64,000 nucleotides of DNA from Microlunatus speluncae (GCF_009299835.1 NZ_VKCZ01000019.1:434001-498000), one strand, 5' to 3'; positions 20,056 through 29,508 are shown, numbered from the stretch's first letter. Numbers and translations: made by a program. The notes: generated by a model not told the origin, from the sequence alone.

Positions 20056-20935
20056 TCACGGGCGGGCGCGGTTGGTGCTGGCGTCGCGGGAACGGGCGGC
20101 CGGTCGGCGGACTCGCGGCCGGCGGCTGCAGAGGTTGTTGCGAGGCGTCTATCTGCGGGCGGACCAGGAGCCGGAGTTAACTCACCTCTGCGCGGCCGCG
20201 GTCGTCATGGCTCCGGCCGACGCGGTCGTCGTCGGGGTGACGGCGTTGTGGCTGCATGGGGTCGAGGTGGGGTCGGCAAAGCCGGTCCGGTTGGCGACCG
20301 CGACGTCGTTGCGGCGGCGGACTGCCGGGATTCGGCTGTCCCGGGTCGGTCGGCTGCCGCGCGCGAGGAATCGCGTCGCGGTGCCGGCGGAGGCGTGGGT
20401 CTCGGCGTGCGGCGAGCTGGCCCTGGTCGACGCGGTGGTCGCCGCCGATTGGTTGCTCTGGTCAAGCCGGATCACACCTGCCGAGTTGGCCGAGAGCGCG
20501 GCATCGGCGTCCGGCCGCGGCGCTCGGATCGCGCGCCGGGCGGCCGGGTTGGCCCGCCGCAATGTGGCTTCGCCGAAGGAGACCGAGCTCCGGTTGCTGC
20601 TGGTGCTGGCCGGACTGCCCGAACCGCGCTGCAACGTTGCCGTGGGTGATGCCGGTCGACGGATCGCGGAGGTGGATCTCTACTACGAGGCGTACCGCGT
20701 GGTCGTGGAGTACGAGGGTGATCATCATCGGACCGACGGCTGGCAGTGGAGCGTCGATATCGAGCGTTACGAGGCGCTCATCGCGGCCGGCTATGTGGTG
20801 GTCCGGGTGACCGCTGCGCGAATGTCTCAACCCCGCGCCCTGTTGTGCGCCGTCCTGGCGCGGCTCCGCGATCGCGGCTACGACGGCCCGCCGCCTACCT
20901 TCACTGCCGAGTGGAGGGATCTCTTCGAAGGTTGA
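20048..20935 (+). CDS. DUF559-type (Vsr-like PD-(D/E)XK fold) protein with N-terminal winged-helix-like region
   Basis: A 295-aa protein. The C-terminal domain (about residues 175-290) has the endonuclease-fold pattern IAEVDLYYEAYRVVVEYEGD followed by HHR and DIERYEALIAAGYVVVRVT, as in DUF559 proteins related to very-short-patch repair endonucleases. The N-terminal half resembles the AbiEi-like winged-helix module often found in front of this domain in actinobacteria (ASRERAAGRRTRGRRLQRLL, LRGVYLRAD). ATG 20048 was chosen; longer starts read through non-coding sequence. The gene is bracketed by two copies of one hairpin family, suggesting an accessory unit. Role unknown: a nuclease, or a catalytically idle relative. 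Confidence 0.8.
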   Translation: MDDHGRARLVLASRERAAGRRTRGRRLQRLLRGVYLRADQEPELTHLCAAAVVMAPADAVVVGVTALWLHGVEVGSAKPVRLATATSLRRRTAGIRLSRVGRLPRARNRVAVPAEAWVSACGELALVDAVVAADWLLWSSRITPAELAESAASASGRGARIARRAAGLARRNVASPKETELRLLLVLAGLPEPRCNVAVGDAGRRIAEVDLYYEAYRVVVEYEGDHHRTDGWQWSVDIERYEALIAAGYVVVRVTAARMSQPRALLCAVLARLRDRGYDGPPPTFTAEWRDLFEG

Positions 20936-20939
20936 TCAT

Positions 20940-20996
20940 TGAGTGGACCGGTTGGCCACCCGATCGGCTCTGACCCCTGGCCAACCGGTCCACTCA
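20940..20996. repeat. Hairpin, family D copy 2
   Basis: Arms 20940-20958 and 20978-20996 are perfect 19-bp reverse complements (left arm TGAGTGGACCGGTTGGCCA) around a 19-nt loop. It starts five bases after the stop codon of the DUF559 gene and precedes the end of the converging beta-propeller gene, so it may act as a two-way terminator. Confidence 0.85.
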
Positions 20997-21006
20997 CGCG
21001 GCGGGA

Positions 21007-23036
21007 TCAAGCCGGGCGGTAGCGCATCAGGCGGGTGGAGCGTGCGATGAAGTAGAGGTCGCCGTTGCGGTCCATGGCGAGATGGCGGGCGGAGGGGGAC
21101 TCGCCGTGAGCGCCGGGGTAGATCACGTGGGGGCGCCGGGTGCGGCGGTCGAAGCGGAAGAGGCGGCCGGCGGTGACACCGAAGAGTTCCCCGTCGCGCA
21201 GCAGTAGGACATGATCATTGCCGTAGCGGCTGCCGTCGGCGTCGGCGAACAGCCGCGTCCGGTGGCGGACGACGCGGCGGGCCGGGTCGAACTCGAAGAT
21301 CACGCTGTCCGCCAGACCCCAGAGGTGGCCCTGCTCATCCATGATCAATCCGGCGACCGTGGTGGCTCCGGGCACGGGAACGGTCTCGAAGATCACCTGG
21401 TGTGACTGCGGATCCCAGGCGAAGAGCTTGCCTTCCGGGGTGACCGGATCGATGCCGTAGCCGCCGTTGATCGAGGTCCCGCCGAAGATCAGGCCGTCGT
21501 GCCCGACGAGCGAGACCGGGGTCTGGTCCTTGATCACGCCGGCGAACACGTCGATCTCATTCGTCATCGGATTCCACAGGGTGATCGCGCCGCCGTGCTT
21601 GCCGGTGATCGGGACGCTGGCCACGGCGACCCGATCATCGGTCAGCTGGATCAGGCACTGCGGGCGATTCTGCGCGTACGGTTCAAGATCGACAGCCGCC
21701 CCGGATTGGTGCCCATCGACCACGGGCGGTCGAGATCGTAGCGATAGAGCCGGCCCTGCGGATAGCGGCCGAGGACAAGATCATCATTGAACGTGCCGAT
21801 GCCCTCGAGCTGGCTGGTCCCGGCGAGCAGTTCGAACGCCTCCCGGTCCGGATCCCAGCGGCCCATCCCGGGCGGGCTGAGATAGGCACCGCAGTAGATG
21901 TTGCCGTCGGGGCCCGAGTTGATCGACACCAGTTGGGTGCCGGCACCCAACAGCTCCGGCTGCAGGTAATAACTGGTCCGCGACTCCGGGTTGAAGGCGT
22001 AGATCCGGCCGTTGTTCCAGTACGTGAAGGCGATCGACAGTCCGGGTGCCGCCGGGTCGGCGAGATCGATCCAGGCCCAGGTCTCCGGCGTCGCGTTGGG
22101 CGCCCAGCCGACGGCGGTCAGCGCGCGGGTCTCGGTGTCGTAGGTCTTGATCACGTTGCCGGAGCGGACGTAGACCACGGTCGCGGCGTGCGGGTCGAAC
22201 GGCGAGACGCCGTAGCCGCTCACGTCGGGGATGGTGTCGACCCACGTCCCGGCTTCGGTGTCGCGGACGTAGGCCCGGCCGCCGGTGATCACGAACAGCA
22301 GCGTGCCGCGCAGGTTCAGGTCGAGGATGTCGGCCGCCACCGGACCCTCCGGCAGTTCCACCTCGGTGAACGTCGCGGTGCCCGGGTCGAAGGTCGCCAG
22401 CCTTCCGTTGGGCTGGGTGCCGCAATAGATCAGGTCGCCGACCGGTTGGATCGCAGAGATGTACTGCTCGCCCGGCAACGCCTGGCCGTGGTCGGTGGTC
22501 TTGCCGGTGGCCGGATCGTAGGAGAGCAGCAGCCCGCCGGGATAGGTGCCGATCCACAGGGTGCCGTCGTCGTCGGCGCGCAGCGCCCAGATCCGCTCCT
22601 CGGTGCTGATCGCGCCGAGGTGTTCGACGTCGTCGGCTCCGGGCACGTAGCGATACAGCTCGGCTCCGTCCGAGGTGCCGAAATAGACGTCGCCCGTGGT
22701 GGGGGAGATGCTCAGGTTGCGGCCGATCGACGCGCCCGCCGCGATCCGGACGTCGAGGATCGTCACCCGGGCGCGCAGGTCGACCACGGCGAACTCGCCC
22801 GGCGTGGACGGATTGCCCTCACCGCACAGGTACGCCAGCGGCCGCCCGTCGGGCCCGGCGGCGATGGCCGAGCTCTGGGTCTGGGTCTTGTGCACCGGTT
22901 CGCCCAGATCGGTGATCATGCTCGACCCGGATCCGGGCTCGGCCGCGGCGACCCCCGGGATCGAGCCGATCGCGAAGGCGGCCAGCCCGACTCCGCCGGC
23001 CTGGAGCAGGGTGCGCCGCGTGGTGCTGTCGTCCAT
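21007..23036 (-). pseudogene. Tat-exported beta-propeller protein, interrupted by a frameshift
   Basis: Start MDDSTTRRTLLQAGGVGLAA is a twin-arginine signal peptide ending near AAAEPG, with GGAGGG upstream. The body consists of repeated propeller blades (LWIGTYPGGLLLSYDPATGK, GDLIYCGTQPNGRLATFDPG), like streptogramin-lyase/PQQ-type propellers. The first frame ends at a stop near 21651 while the second frame continues the propeller (AAVDLEPYAQNRPQ to the end at 21007). The frames join if one G is added to the run read from CCCC at 21699-21702. Restored, the protein is about 676 aa. It could be a true mutation, a phase-variable tract, or a sequencing error. It lies downstream of the LAL regulator on the same strand; ligand and function are unknown. 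Confidence 0.75.
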
Positions 23037-23172
23037 CTGGACCCTCCGAAGACGTCGCGGACCACCCGGCGGCGTCATCGCCGCGGTGGCTCCGGCCGAG
23101 GCAAACCCGACTCAACGAAGCTATTACAGCTACGCAAGAGCGGCAATAGGTGCCGTCCGTAATTGGACCCGC

Positions 23173-26100
23173 TCAGCCGGAGGGGCGGCCGAGCTTGATC
23201 AACTCGGCGCGCGAGCTGATCTTGAGCTTCTGGAAGACCTTGCGCAGGTGGTAGTCGACGGTCCGCGGGCTGAGGAACAGATTGGCCGCGATCTCGCGGT
23301 TGGTCAGGCCTTCGCCCACGCCGAGGGCGATCCGTAGTTCCTGGGGTGACAGACCGTCCAGCGCCGAGGTCGTACCGTCGACCTCAGGGTCAGCCGGTAC
23401 GACAGCCTGCCGGGCCGGGCGGTCCGACGTGGCGCCACCGGCCGCACGGAGCTCGGTCGCGGCGCGCTCGGCCCAGCCGTGGGTGCCGAGTCGACGAAAG
23501 ATCTCCACCGCGGCCCGCAACTCCGCGCGGGCGTCCAGCAGCCGTCGGTCGCGACGCAGTTGCTCGCCGTGCAGCAGCCGGCTCCGGGCCTCTTCGAACG
23601 GCTGGCCGGCGACGACCTGCAGCTCCACCGCCTCCCGGTACGCCGCGTCGGCCGGTTCGCCGCTGGCCAGCAGCGCCCGGCAGCGCGCGTCCAGCCCGCG
23701 GAGTTGCGGCCCGACCCCGGAGCGGATCCAGTCGGCATAACGCCGATAGGCGGCGCGGGCTCGGTCCGGCTGGTCGGCGCGGACCGCCGACTCGACCAGA
23801 TCGGCCACGTTGTAGAGCCGAATGCCGGGATGGCCGTCCTCGCCGCGGTCCAGCGCGGCCAGGTGCCGCAGCGCCTCGGTCGGCCGGCCCGCCGCCAGGT
23901 GCTGCAGGGCGAGGGCGCGGCGGGCGACCGCGGCGGCACCGGCGATCCGGTGCCGTTCGGCGACGGCCAGGGCCGACTCGGCCAGCTCGGCCGCCTCGGC
24001 CCGGCCGCGGAGCGAGGCGAGCAGGGCCAGCCAGGCCAGGTGCCGACCCGCGGTCGTGGGCTGTCCGGTCTCCTCGGCGAACCGTCGGCCCTCCTCGGCG
24101 TAGGCCTCGGCGAGGTCGTACCGGCTGTCGGTGATCTCGTCACCGACCACGTAGTCGAGCACCCAGGCGAGCGCGCCGGCCGCGCCGAGGGTCCGAGCCC
24201 GCCGCATCGCCGCCTGCCGCAGCCGCCGGCCGCCGCTCGGGTCGCCGAGTCCCCAGAGCAGACCGCCGGCCCAGCACAGGGCATACGGGTCGGCCAGCGC
24301 CGACGCCGCCGCCAGGTCGTCGGGCCGCAGGCCCGGGTCGGCGCCGGTCCGGGCCCGGCAGCTGCCCCGGAGCATCCGCAGCAGGACGCCGGCCGACCCG
24401 GCAAGATCGTCAAGCGGCAACTGCTCCAGTTCGGCGGCCAGCCGGGCGTACGGCTCCGCCCGATTGGCCTGGAACGCCGCCTCGCCGTAGCTCATCACCA
24501 GCGACGCGACCCCGTCCGGGTCGCGCGCCAAGGCGGCGGCGGTGAGGGCCTCGCCGAGCGCCGGATCGAGCAGGTCGAGCGCGTCGGCCGGTTGACCGCG
24601 GCGGAGTTCGAGCACACCGCGGAGCCGGGCCAGCTCGACCGGATCCGGCCCGCCGGTCCGGTCGAGCTGCGAACCGCCACTGGTCTGCCCGGCCGAGCCG
24701 GTTGAGTCGGGATGCCGGGTCGGGTCGGGATGTCGGGCGGTGTTGGCTGCGTCCGCCGTCGGCGGGGCCTTGCCGGTCGGGTCGGTCCGACCGGCGGTGC
24801 CATTCCCTTGCGACCCACCCCCGCCGGTCGGTCCGGCAGCGTCGGTTGGCTCGGCAGTATCGGTCGGTCCGGCAGTATCGGTCGGTCCGGCAGTATCGGT
24901 CGGTCCGGCAGTATCGGTCGGTCCGGCAGTATCGGTCGGTCCGGCAGTATCGGTTGGCTCGGCAGTATCGGTTGGCTCGGCAGTATCGCTTGGGACGGTC
25001 GGCCTGGCGGTAGCGGTCGGCCCGGCCATACCGCTCGGCTCGAGCCGAGCGACCGACGGGCCCGGCTGTCGCTGTGCCAGCCGGGCCAGCAACGCGGCCG
25101 ATCGGTCATGATCACCGGCCTGGACGGCCGCGTCGGCCGCGGCCAATCGGCGCCGATCCCGGGCCGCGCCGTCCTCGCTGAGCTCGGCGGCCCGGGACAA
25201 CAGGGCCAGGGCGGTTCCCGGTCCGGATCGGTGCAGCGCGGCGCGGCCTGCTCTTTCGAGCTCCGCCGCGATCGTCTCGCTGACCCCGTCGACGGCCCGG
25301 CCGAGATGCCAGGCCCGGCGATCGGGCGAGTCGGACCAGGCCTCGGCCAGGGCCGCATGGACGGAGCGCAGTTGAACCGGGTCGGCGTCGCCGTAGCAGG
25401 CGGCCCGGATCAGCGGATGCCGGAACGAGCGCTCGCCGACGTCGGATCGGATCAGGTCGTCCAGCCGATCGAGCCGCCCAAGCGGTTCGGTGATCCCGAG
25501 CTGCTCGGCCGCCGCGGTCACAATCGCGACCGGCGGCGACCCGGCCGCGGCGACGACGAGCAGCAGAGTCCGCTCCACTTCGTCGTGGCGGATCAGCCGG
25601 TCGAGGAAGGCGCGACGCAACTCCTCGCTCAACGGGACCGGCTCGCCGGCCGCGGGTCCCGGGTGCTCCGACCCGACGCTCAGAATGTCGGCGTGGCTCG
25701 GGTCCTCGGGCCCGAGTCCGTCGGTCCCATCGGCGCTGGATCCGGCTCGCTCGGTCGCCGGGGAGTCGGAGATCGCCGACACGGCGTCGGGTCTACCGGG
25801 TGCCAGGGTGGCGCCCGGGTCCGGCGGAGCGCCGATCGGCGCACCCGCGAACGGCAACTCGATCAGGGCGAGCGGGTTGCCGCCGGTGGCTCGGATCGCC
25901 GCCTCGCGTGCGGCGCCGCTCCACTGCGCGGTCGCCCGGCGATCCAGCAGCAGCCCGGCCGCGGCCCGGTCCAGTCCGGCCAGCGGGAGTTCCGGCAGCC
26001 CGGACAATCCGCCGGCCCGCGTGTCACCGCGGCCGGCGAACAGCAGGGCGATCGGTTCGGACTCGATCCGGCGGGCCACGAAACCCAGGGCGGCCAAGGT

Positions 26101-26529
26101 CGCGTCGTCGAGCCAGTGGGCGTCGTCCACCACACCGAGCACCGGTCCGTGACCGGTGTAGTCGGTCGCCGCCTCGGACAACAGGCTGAGCACCCCGAGC
26201 CCGACCAGGAACCGGTCCGGGGCCGGGCCGTCCTGCCGACCGAGCACGATCCGCAGCGCGTCGGCCTGGGGCGACGGCAGCAGCGGGATCAGGTCCAGCA
26301 CTGGTCGCAGCAGCCGGTCCAGAGCGGCGTAACCGAGGTCGGCCTCCGGGGCGCTGCCGGCCACCCGCAGCGTCCGCCGCCCGGCCGCGCGGTCGATCGC
26401 GTACGTCAGCAGCGCGGTCTTGCCGATGCCGGGCTCGCCGTGCAGCACCAGCGCTCCACCGTGCCCGGCCCTGGCCCGGTCGAGCAGCCCGTCGATCGCG
26501 GCACACTCCCGACTTCGGCCATAGAGCAC
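23173..26529 (-). CDS. Large ATP-binding LuxR-family (LAL) transcriptional regulator
   Basis: An 1118-aa regulator. The N-terminal AAA-like ATPase has Walker A LHGEPGIGKTALL (residues 28-40) and a Walker B-like VLGVVDDAHWLDDATL. The middle is helical, TPR-like. The C-terminal LuxR helix-turn-helix is SPQELRIALGVGEGLTNREI then LFLSPRTVDYHLRKVFQKLK. A GTG start is used. Residues about 514-567 are a Thr/Asp/Ala/Gly/Pro hexapeptide array that splits the helical region. LAL proteins usually activate neighbouring catabolic or secondary-metabolite genes; the only downstream gene here is the broken beta-propeller. Confidence 0.92.
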   Translation of the reverse strand: MLYGRSRECAAIDGLLDRARAGHGGALVLHGEPGIGKTALLTYAIDRAAGRRTLRVAGSAPEADLGYAALDRLLRPVLDLIPLLPSPQADALRIVLGRQDGPAPDRFLVGLGVLSLLSEAATDYTGHGPVLGVVDDAHWLDDATLAALGFVARRIESEPIALLFAGRGDTRAGGLSGLPELPLAGLDRAAAGLLLDRRATAQWSGAAREAAIRATGGNPLALIELPFAGAPIGAPPDPGATLAPGRPDAVSAISDSPATERAGSSADGTDGLGPEDPSHADILSVGSEHPGPAAGEPVPLSEELRRAFLDRLIRHDEVERTLLLVVAAAGSPPVAIVTAAAEQLGITEPLGRLDRLDDLIRSDVGERSFRHPLIRAACYGDADPVQLRSVHAALAEAWSDSPDRRAWHLGRAVDGVSETIAAELERAGRAALHRSGPGTALALLSRAAELSEDGAARDRRRLAAADAAVQAGDHDRSAALLARLAQRQPGPSVARLEPSGMAGPTATARPTVPSDTAEPTDTAEPTDTAGPTDTAGPTDTAGPTDTAGPTDTAGPTDTAEPTDAAGPTGGGGSQGNGTAGRTDPTGKAPPTADAANTARHPDPTRHPDSTGSAGQTSGGSQLDRTGGPDPVELARLRGVLELRRGQPADALDLLDPALGEALTAAALARDPDGVASLVMSYGEAAFQANRAEPYARLAAELEQLPLDDLAGSAGVLLRMLRGSCRARTGADPGLRPDDLAAASALADPYALCWAGGLLWGLGDPSGGRRLRQAAMRRARTLGAAGALAWVLDYVVGDEITDSRYDLAEAYAEEGRRFAEETGQPTTAGRHLAWLALLASLRGRAEAAELAESALAVAERHRIAGAAAVARRALALQHLAAGRPTEALRHLAALDRGEDGHPGIRLYNVADLVESAVRADQPDRARAAYRRYADWIRSGVGPQLRGLDARCRALLASGEPADAAYREAVELQVVAGQPFEEARSRLLHGEQLRRDRRLLDARAELRAAVEIFRRLGTHGWAERAATELRAAGGATSDRPARQAVVPADPEVDGTTSALDGLSPQELRIALGVGEGLTNREIAANLFLSPRTVDYHLRKVFQKLKISSRAELIKLGRPSG
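24829..24990. repeat. 18-bp coding tandem repeat in LAL gene (9 units)
   Basis: Nine 18-bp units (plus strand GGTCGGTCCGGCAGTATC, cyclically) encode SDTAEP, TDTAEP, five TDTAGP, TDTAEP and TDAAGP. The five central units are identical at the DNA level. The array would form a flexible Pro/Thr linker and is a likely site of copy-number change. Confidence 0.9.
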
Positions 26530-27326
26530 GGGGCCAGCCTAATGATCACTGTGGCCTTCGACCGGCCCGGCCCGGAATCGTCGAGGAGCTGTGACGGTGC
26601 GCCCTCTTCGGGCTGGGAAGGCAGGGGAGTGCCGTCGGTTCCCTGAGTCCACCGATGATCTTGCTCGGGCCAGCGGAAGGGCGTCCGTCGGGCGGGGCCT
26701 TCCTTCCCCTGAGCCTGTCAGGCGGGCCGGTCGGCGCCCGCTCCCGGATCGGCCTGACGACCGGAGGCGCAGAAGGGCGGGTGAGTCATCGCGGTTGCCG
26801 GCCGTTCGACCCGGGGGTGAGGTGCGGAAGTCGGCACAAGTAGAGAAATGCTGCGGTCGGCGGCCGTGAGGTCGTGAGAAGTCGGCACAGGTAGAGAACG
26901 CGGCGTCGAGGCACCGGCCGGCGCACCGTTCGAAGATTCAGGGCAAGGGGCGCCGATCGGATCCGACGTGGTTGCGGCTCGGACCAGTCGCCGGAAGGAC
27001 GCGTCGAGGACGGTGCGTCGGGCGGTCTGAGTCGTCCGTGGCCGGCTGCCCGTGACCGGAATCCAGCAACCGTTTCGGAGAACCGGCCGGAACAGGACCG
27101 ATCTGCGAACTGTCGCTGGATTGCGGTCACCGCGGTCCGGCCTGCATCCGGCCGCGGACGCTGGCGGGCCGGAAGAACCCGCCCGCTCTTCGGCGCGGCT
27201 ACCGGCCGCCGGGTCGAGATGCGACTAGTGGGCTCCCAGGTGGTCTGCCCTTCGACGAGCTCAGGGAACAGACACCCGCCGGCGTCCAAGATCATCGGTG
27301 GATCACCGCCGAGCGATCGAACGGGC
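26530..27326. other. Gene-free repeat-rich spacer
   Basis: About 800 bases without a convincing gene between the LAL start and the SGNH hydrolase end. It holds TCCACCGATGATCTTG at 26648-26663 and its exact reverse complement at 27287-27302, family B fragments (GTTCCCTGAG at 26638, CTCAGGGAAC near 27260), and a 21-bp direct repeat (26827-26847 and 26878-26898, 20 of 21 identical). Several words are shared with the 9.5-10.1 kb spacer, so both look like accumulations of the same repeat families. Confidence 0.7.
26827..26898. repeat. 21-bp direct repeat pair
   Basis: GAAGTCGGCACAAGTAGAGA is found at 26827 and, with one change (CAGG for CAAG), at 26878. The copies are 51 bases apart. No gene overlaps them convincingly. 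They could be remnants of a duplicated element. Confidence 0.6.
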
Positions 27327-28145
27327 TCAGGGCGTCGCCAGCCGCTCGACCAGGACCCGGGTGATCATGGACTGACCGGCCAGATTGACGTGCACCCCGT
27401 CCGGCCCCTGCAGTGCGGGGTCGGCCGGCACGCCGAACACCTCGGTCAGGTCGACCAGCGGGTCGGGCAGGTCGCGCATCGCCCGGGCGAAGGCGACCAG
27501 GTCGTCGTTGCGCCAGGTCGATTCGCCGAACCGGAAGGGCGGATAGGCGGCCACCCGATCTTCGTCGACCGGCACGGGCGTCAGCCACACCCAGCCGGCC
27601 GAGGTCCGGGCGGCGGCGATCCGGCGCAGTTCGCGCAGGTTGGCCAGCGACTCGTCCAGCCCGACCTGGGTCTTGACCGGATCCGGCCCGACCCGGGTGA
27701 CGTCGTTGCCGCCGAGCAGGCAGAGGATCCAGTCCGGCTTGGTGGCGGCGAGGGTGGCCGGCCAGCGGCGCAAGATCATCGAGGTGGTGTGCGCGGACAG
27801 GCCGCCGTTGATCAGCTTCACGTCGGGCTTGCGCCGGTCCAGCAGCCCGCGCAGGATCTCCGCCCAGGACTGGCTGTCGTCGGTCTGGCTGTCGCCGACC
27901 GCGAGCACGGTCTGCCCCGGCCGGAAGGGGAGGGCGTCGACCTGGGCGGCGAACGCCGCGTCGTCGAGCAACTGCTCGGCCGCACCGTCCGCGGCGGCGG
28001 CGAAGTCGTTCATGATCTTGCCGTACTCGTCCGGTTCGAGCCCGAAGATCGCGGGCTGGGCCGCGGCCAGGCCGGGCAGATAGCCGTACAGCTTGGCCAG
28101 GTGGGTGTGCTGCAGCCACTGGGCGGCCGGGGTCGTCGTTTCCAT
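27327..28145 (-). CDS. SGNH/GDSL-type hydrolase
   Basis: A 272-aa esterase-fold protein, apparently cytosolic. Block I is VLAVGDSQTDDSQSW (nucleophile Ser in GDS), block II INGGLSAHTT, block III LLGGNDVTRV, and block V PDGVHVNLAGQ (Asp and His of the triad). About 90 residues precede block I. The ATG at 28145 has AAGGA six bases upstream; its leader region overlaps the end of the SDR gene. It is the last gene of a three-gene operon with an SDR and an NTF2-like protein. Substrate unknown; an ester or acyl group is expected from the family. Confidence 0.85.
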   Translation of the reverse strand: METTTPAAQWLQHTHLAKLYGYLPGLAAAQPAIFGLEPDEYGKIMNDFAAAADGAAEQLLDDAAFAAQVDALPFRPGQTVLAVGDSQTDDSQSWAEILRGLLDRRKPDVKLINGGLSAHTTSMILRRWPATLAATKPDWILCLLGGNDVTRVGPDPVKTQVGLDESLANLRELRRIAAARTSAGWVWLTPVPVDEDRVAAYPPFRFGESTWRNDDLVAFARAMRDLPDPLVDLTEVFGVPADPALQGPDGVHVNLAGQSMITRVLVERLATP

Positions 28146-28147
28146 GA

Positions 28148-28936
28148 TCATTCCTTCGCTGCGGTACGGGAGTAGGGGGTCATGCCGGCGACCAGGCCGC
28201 CGTCGATCGGCAGGGTGACGCCCGTGATGAAGCGGGCCTGGTCGGAGCCGAGCCAGACGACGGCGTCGGCCACCTCGCCGGGGTCGCCGAGCCGCTGCAC
28301 CGGCAGCCGGGCCGCGACCATCCGCCGGGCCTGTTCGCCGGCACGGTCCAGTTGCTCGGTGTGGATCGGGCCCGGCGCCAGGGCGTTCACCCGGACACCG
28401 GCGGCGGCGTAGTCGAGGGCCGCGGTCCGGGTCAGCCCGATCAGTCCGGCCTTGGCCGACACGTAGCCGGCCAGGCCGCCAACCGGCTGCAGCGCCGCCG
28501 TCGAGGTCATGTTGATGATCGATCCGCCGCCGGCTTCGATCATGGCCGGGATCTCGTACTTCATGGCGAGGAAGACGCCGCGCAGGCTGACCGTGAGCGC
28601 CGCGTCGAAGGCCTCGATCGGCAGGTCGGCCAGCGGGATCGGCCGGTGGTCGCCGGCCGCCGCGTTGTTGACCGCGACGTCGAGCCGGCCGAACGCGCCC
28701 ACGGTCTGCTCGACCAGCCGGAGCACCGAGGCCGGGTCGCCGACATCGGTCGGCACCGCCAGCGCCCGGCCGCCGTCGGCCGTGAGTTCCTCCGCCAGAC
28801 TCGCCAGGGCGTCCTCGGTCCGGGCGGCCAGGGCGACCGCGGCGCCGGCCCGGGCCAGCGCTCGGGCGGTGGCGGCGCCGATGCCGCGGCTGGCGCCGAT
28901 GACCAGGGCCACCCGGCCGTCCAGCGGGCGGTTCAC
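28148..28936 (-). CDS. Short-chain dehydrogenase/reductase (classical SDR)
   Basis: A 262-aa NAD(P)-dependent oxidoreductase. Cofactor motif VIGASRGIGAATARAL, NNAAAG (NNAG variant), Ser in INMTSTAALQP, and catalytic YVSAK are all present. The C-terminal LAPGPIHTEQLDRAG and TLPIDGGLVAG are typical of FabG-like members. The GTG start overlaps the stop of the NTF2-like gene (GTGA). Substrate unknown. Confidence 0.9.
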   Translation of the reverse strand: MNRPLDGRVALVIGASRGIGAATARALARAGAAVALAARTEDALASLAEELTADGGRALAVPTDVGDPASVLRLVEQTVGAFGRLDVAVNNAAAGDHRPIPLADLPIEAFDAALTVSLRGVFLAMKYEIPAMIEAGGGSIINMTSTAALQPVGGLAGYVSAKAGLIGLTRTAALDYAAAGVRVNALAPGPIHTEQLDRAGEQARRMVAARLPVQRLGDPGEVADAVVWLGSDQARFITGVTLPIDGGLVAGMTPYSRTAAKE

Positions 28937-29361
28937 CGGCCGGCCTGCTCGGGCCGGCCGGCGGGGGCGCCCGGGATCGGCGGGGTGCCCGGCGTGCCGG
29001 CGATGAAGCTGTGCTGGATCCCGGCCAGCCGCTGCCCGTGCTCGCCGCGGACCAGCAGCAGGGTGACCCGGGTGGCCGACGGCACCGGATGGCCGCGGTA
29101 GGCGCCGTCGCCATCCTGCCGGGCGACGACGACTGTGACGTCGCCGTACCCCCGGGTGTCGGTCTCGGTCAGGCCGAACGAGTCGTACGTCAGCACGCCG
29201 GACGCGTGCCGATCCAGCCAGTCCTGCCGGGTCAGGCTGAAGCCGAGCGGCCCGATGGCCAGGAAGTCGTCGGCCAGGTAGCGGTCCAGGGCGGCGACGT
29301 CGCCGGCCTGTTCGGCGGCGCACCAGGCGTCCAGGAAGGCGGTGGTCTCGTCGTGGTTCAT
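28933..29361 (-). CDS. NTF2-like (SnoaL/DUF4440-type) protein
   Basis: A 142-aa small alpha/beta protein. The N-terminal helix-rich MNHDETTAFLDAWCAAEQAG with DVAALDRYLADDFLAIGP is the common opening of SnoaL/ketosteroid-isomerase-like domains, and VTLLLVRGEHGQRLAGIQHS gives the final strands. It may be an enzyme or binding protein. First gene of the minus-strand operon with the SDR and SGNH hydrolase, and divergent from pyrG. Confidence 0.85.
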   Translation of the reverse strand: MNHDETTAFLDAWCAAEQAGDVAALDRYLADDFLAIGPLGFSLTRQDWLDRHASGVLTYDSFGLTETDTRGYGDVTVVVARQDGDGAYRGHPVPSATRVTLLLVRGEHGQRLAGIQHSFIAGTPGTPPIPGAPAGRPEQAGR

Positions 29362-29502
29362 GGTGTCTCCTCGGGGGGTTGTCGTCGTGGTTCGACGCTA
29401 CGAAGCGACCGACCCGCCGCGGTATCCGTGAAATCGCCAGTCCCGGTCGGACTGGTCGCCACGAATGTGTCGCGTCGTTCGTCGAAAGCGGTCCGGGCGA
29501 GA

Positions 29503-29508
29503 TAGTGT
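29503..29508 (+). promoter_or_regulatory. -10 element of probable leaderless pyrG transcript
   Basis: TAGTGT lies eight bases before the GTG start of pyrG with no Shine-Dalgarno between, consistent with a leaderless mRNA. Confidence 0.45.

Noticed and set aside
23173-26529. Secondary-metabolite cluster around the LAL regulator
   Set aside because: No PKS, NRPS, terpene synthase or RiPP genes lie nearby; a LAL regulator with an SDR and a hydrolase is not sufficient.
26786-27295. A 169-residue minus-strand frame in the spacer after the LAL gene
   Set aside because: It is Arg/Pro-rich, spans repeated words, and has no ribosome-binding site or domain.
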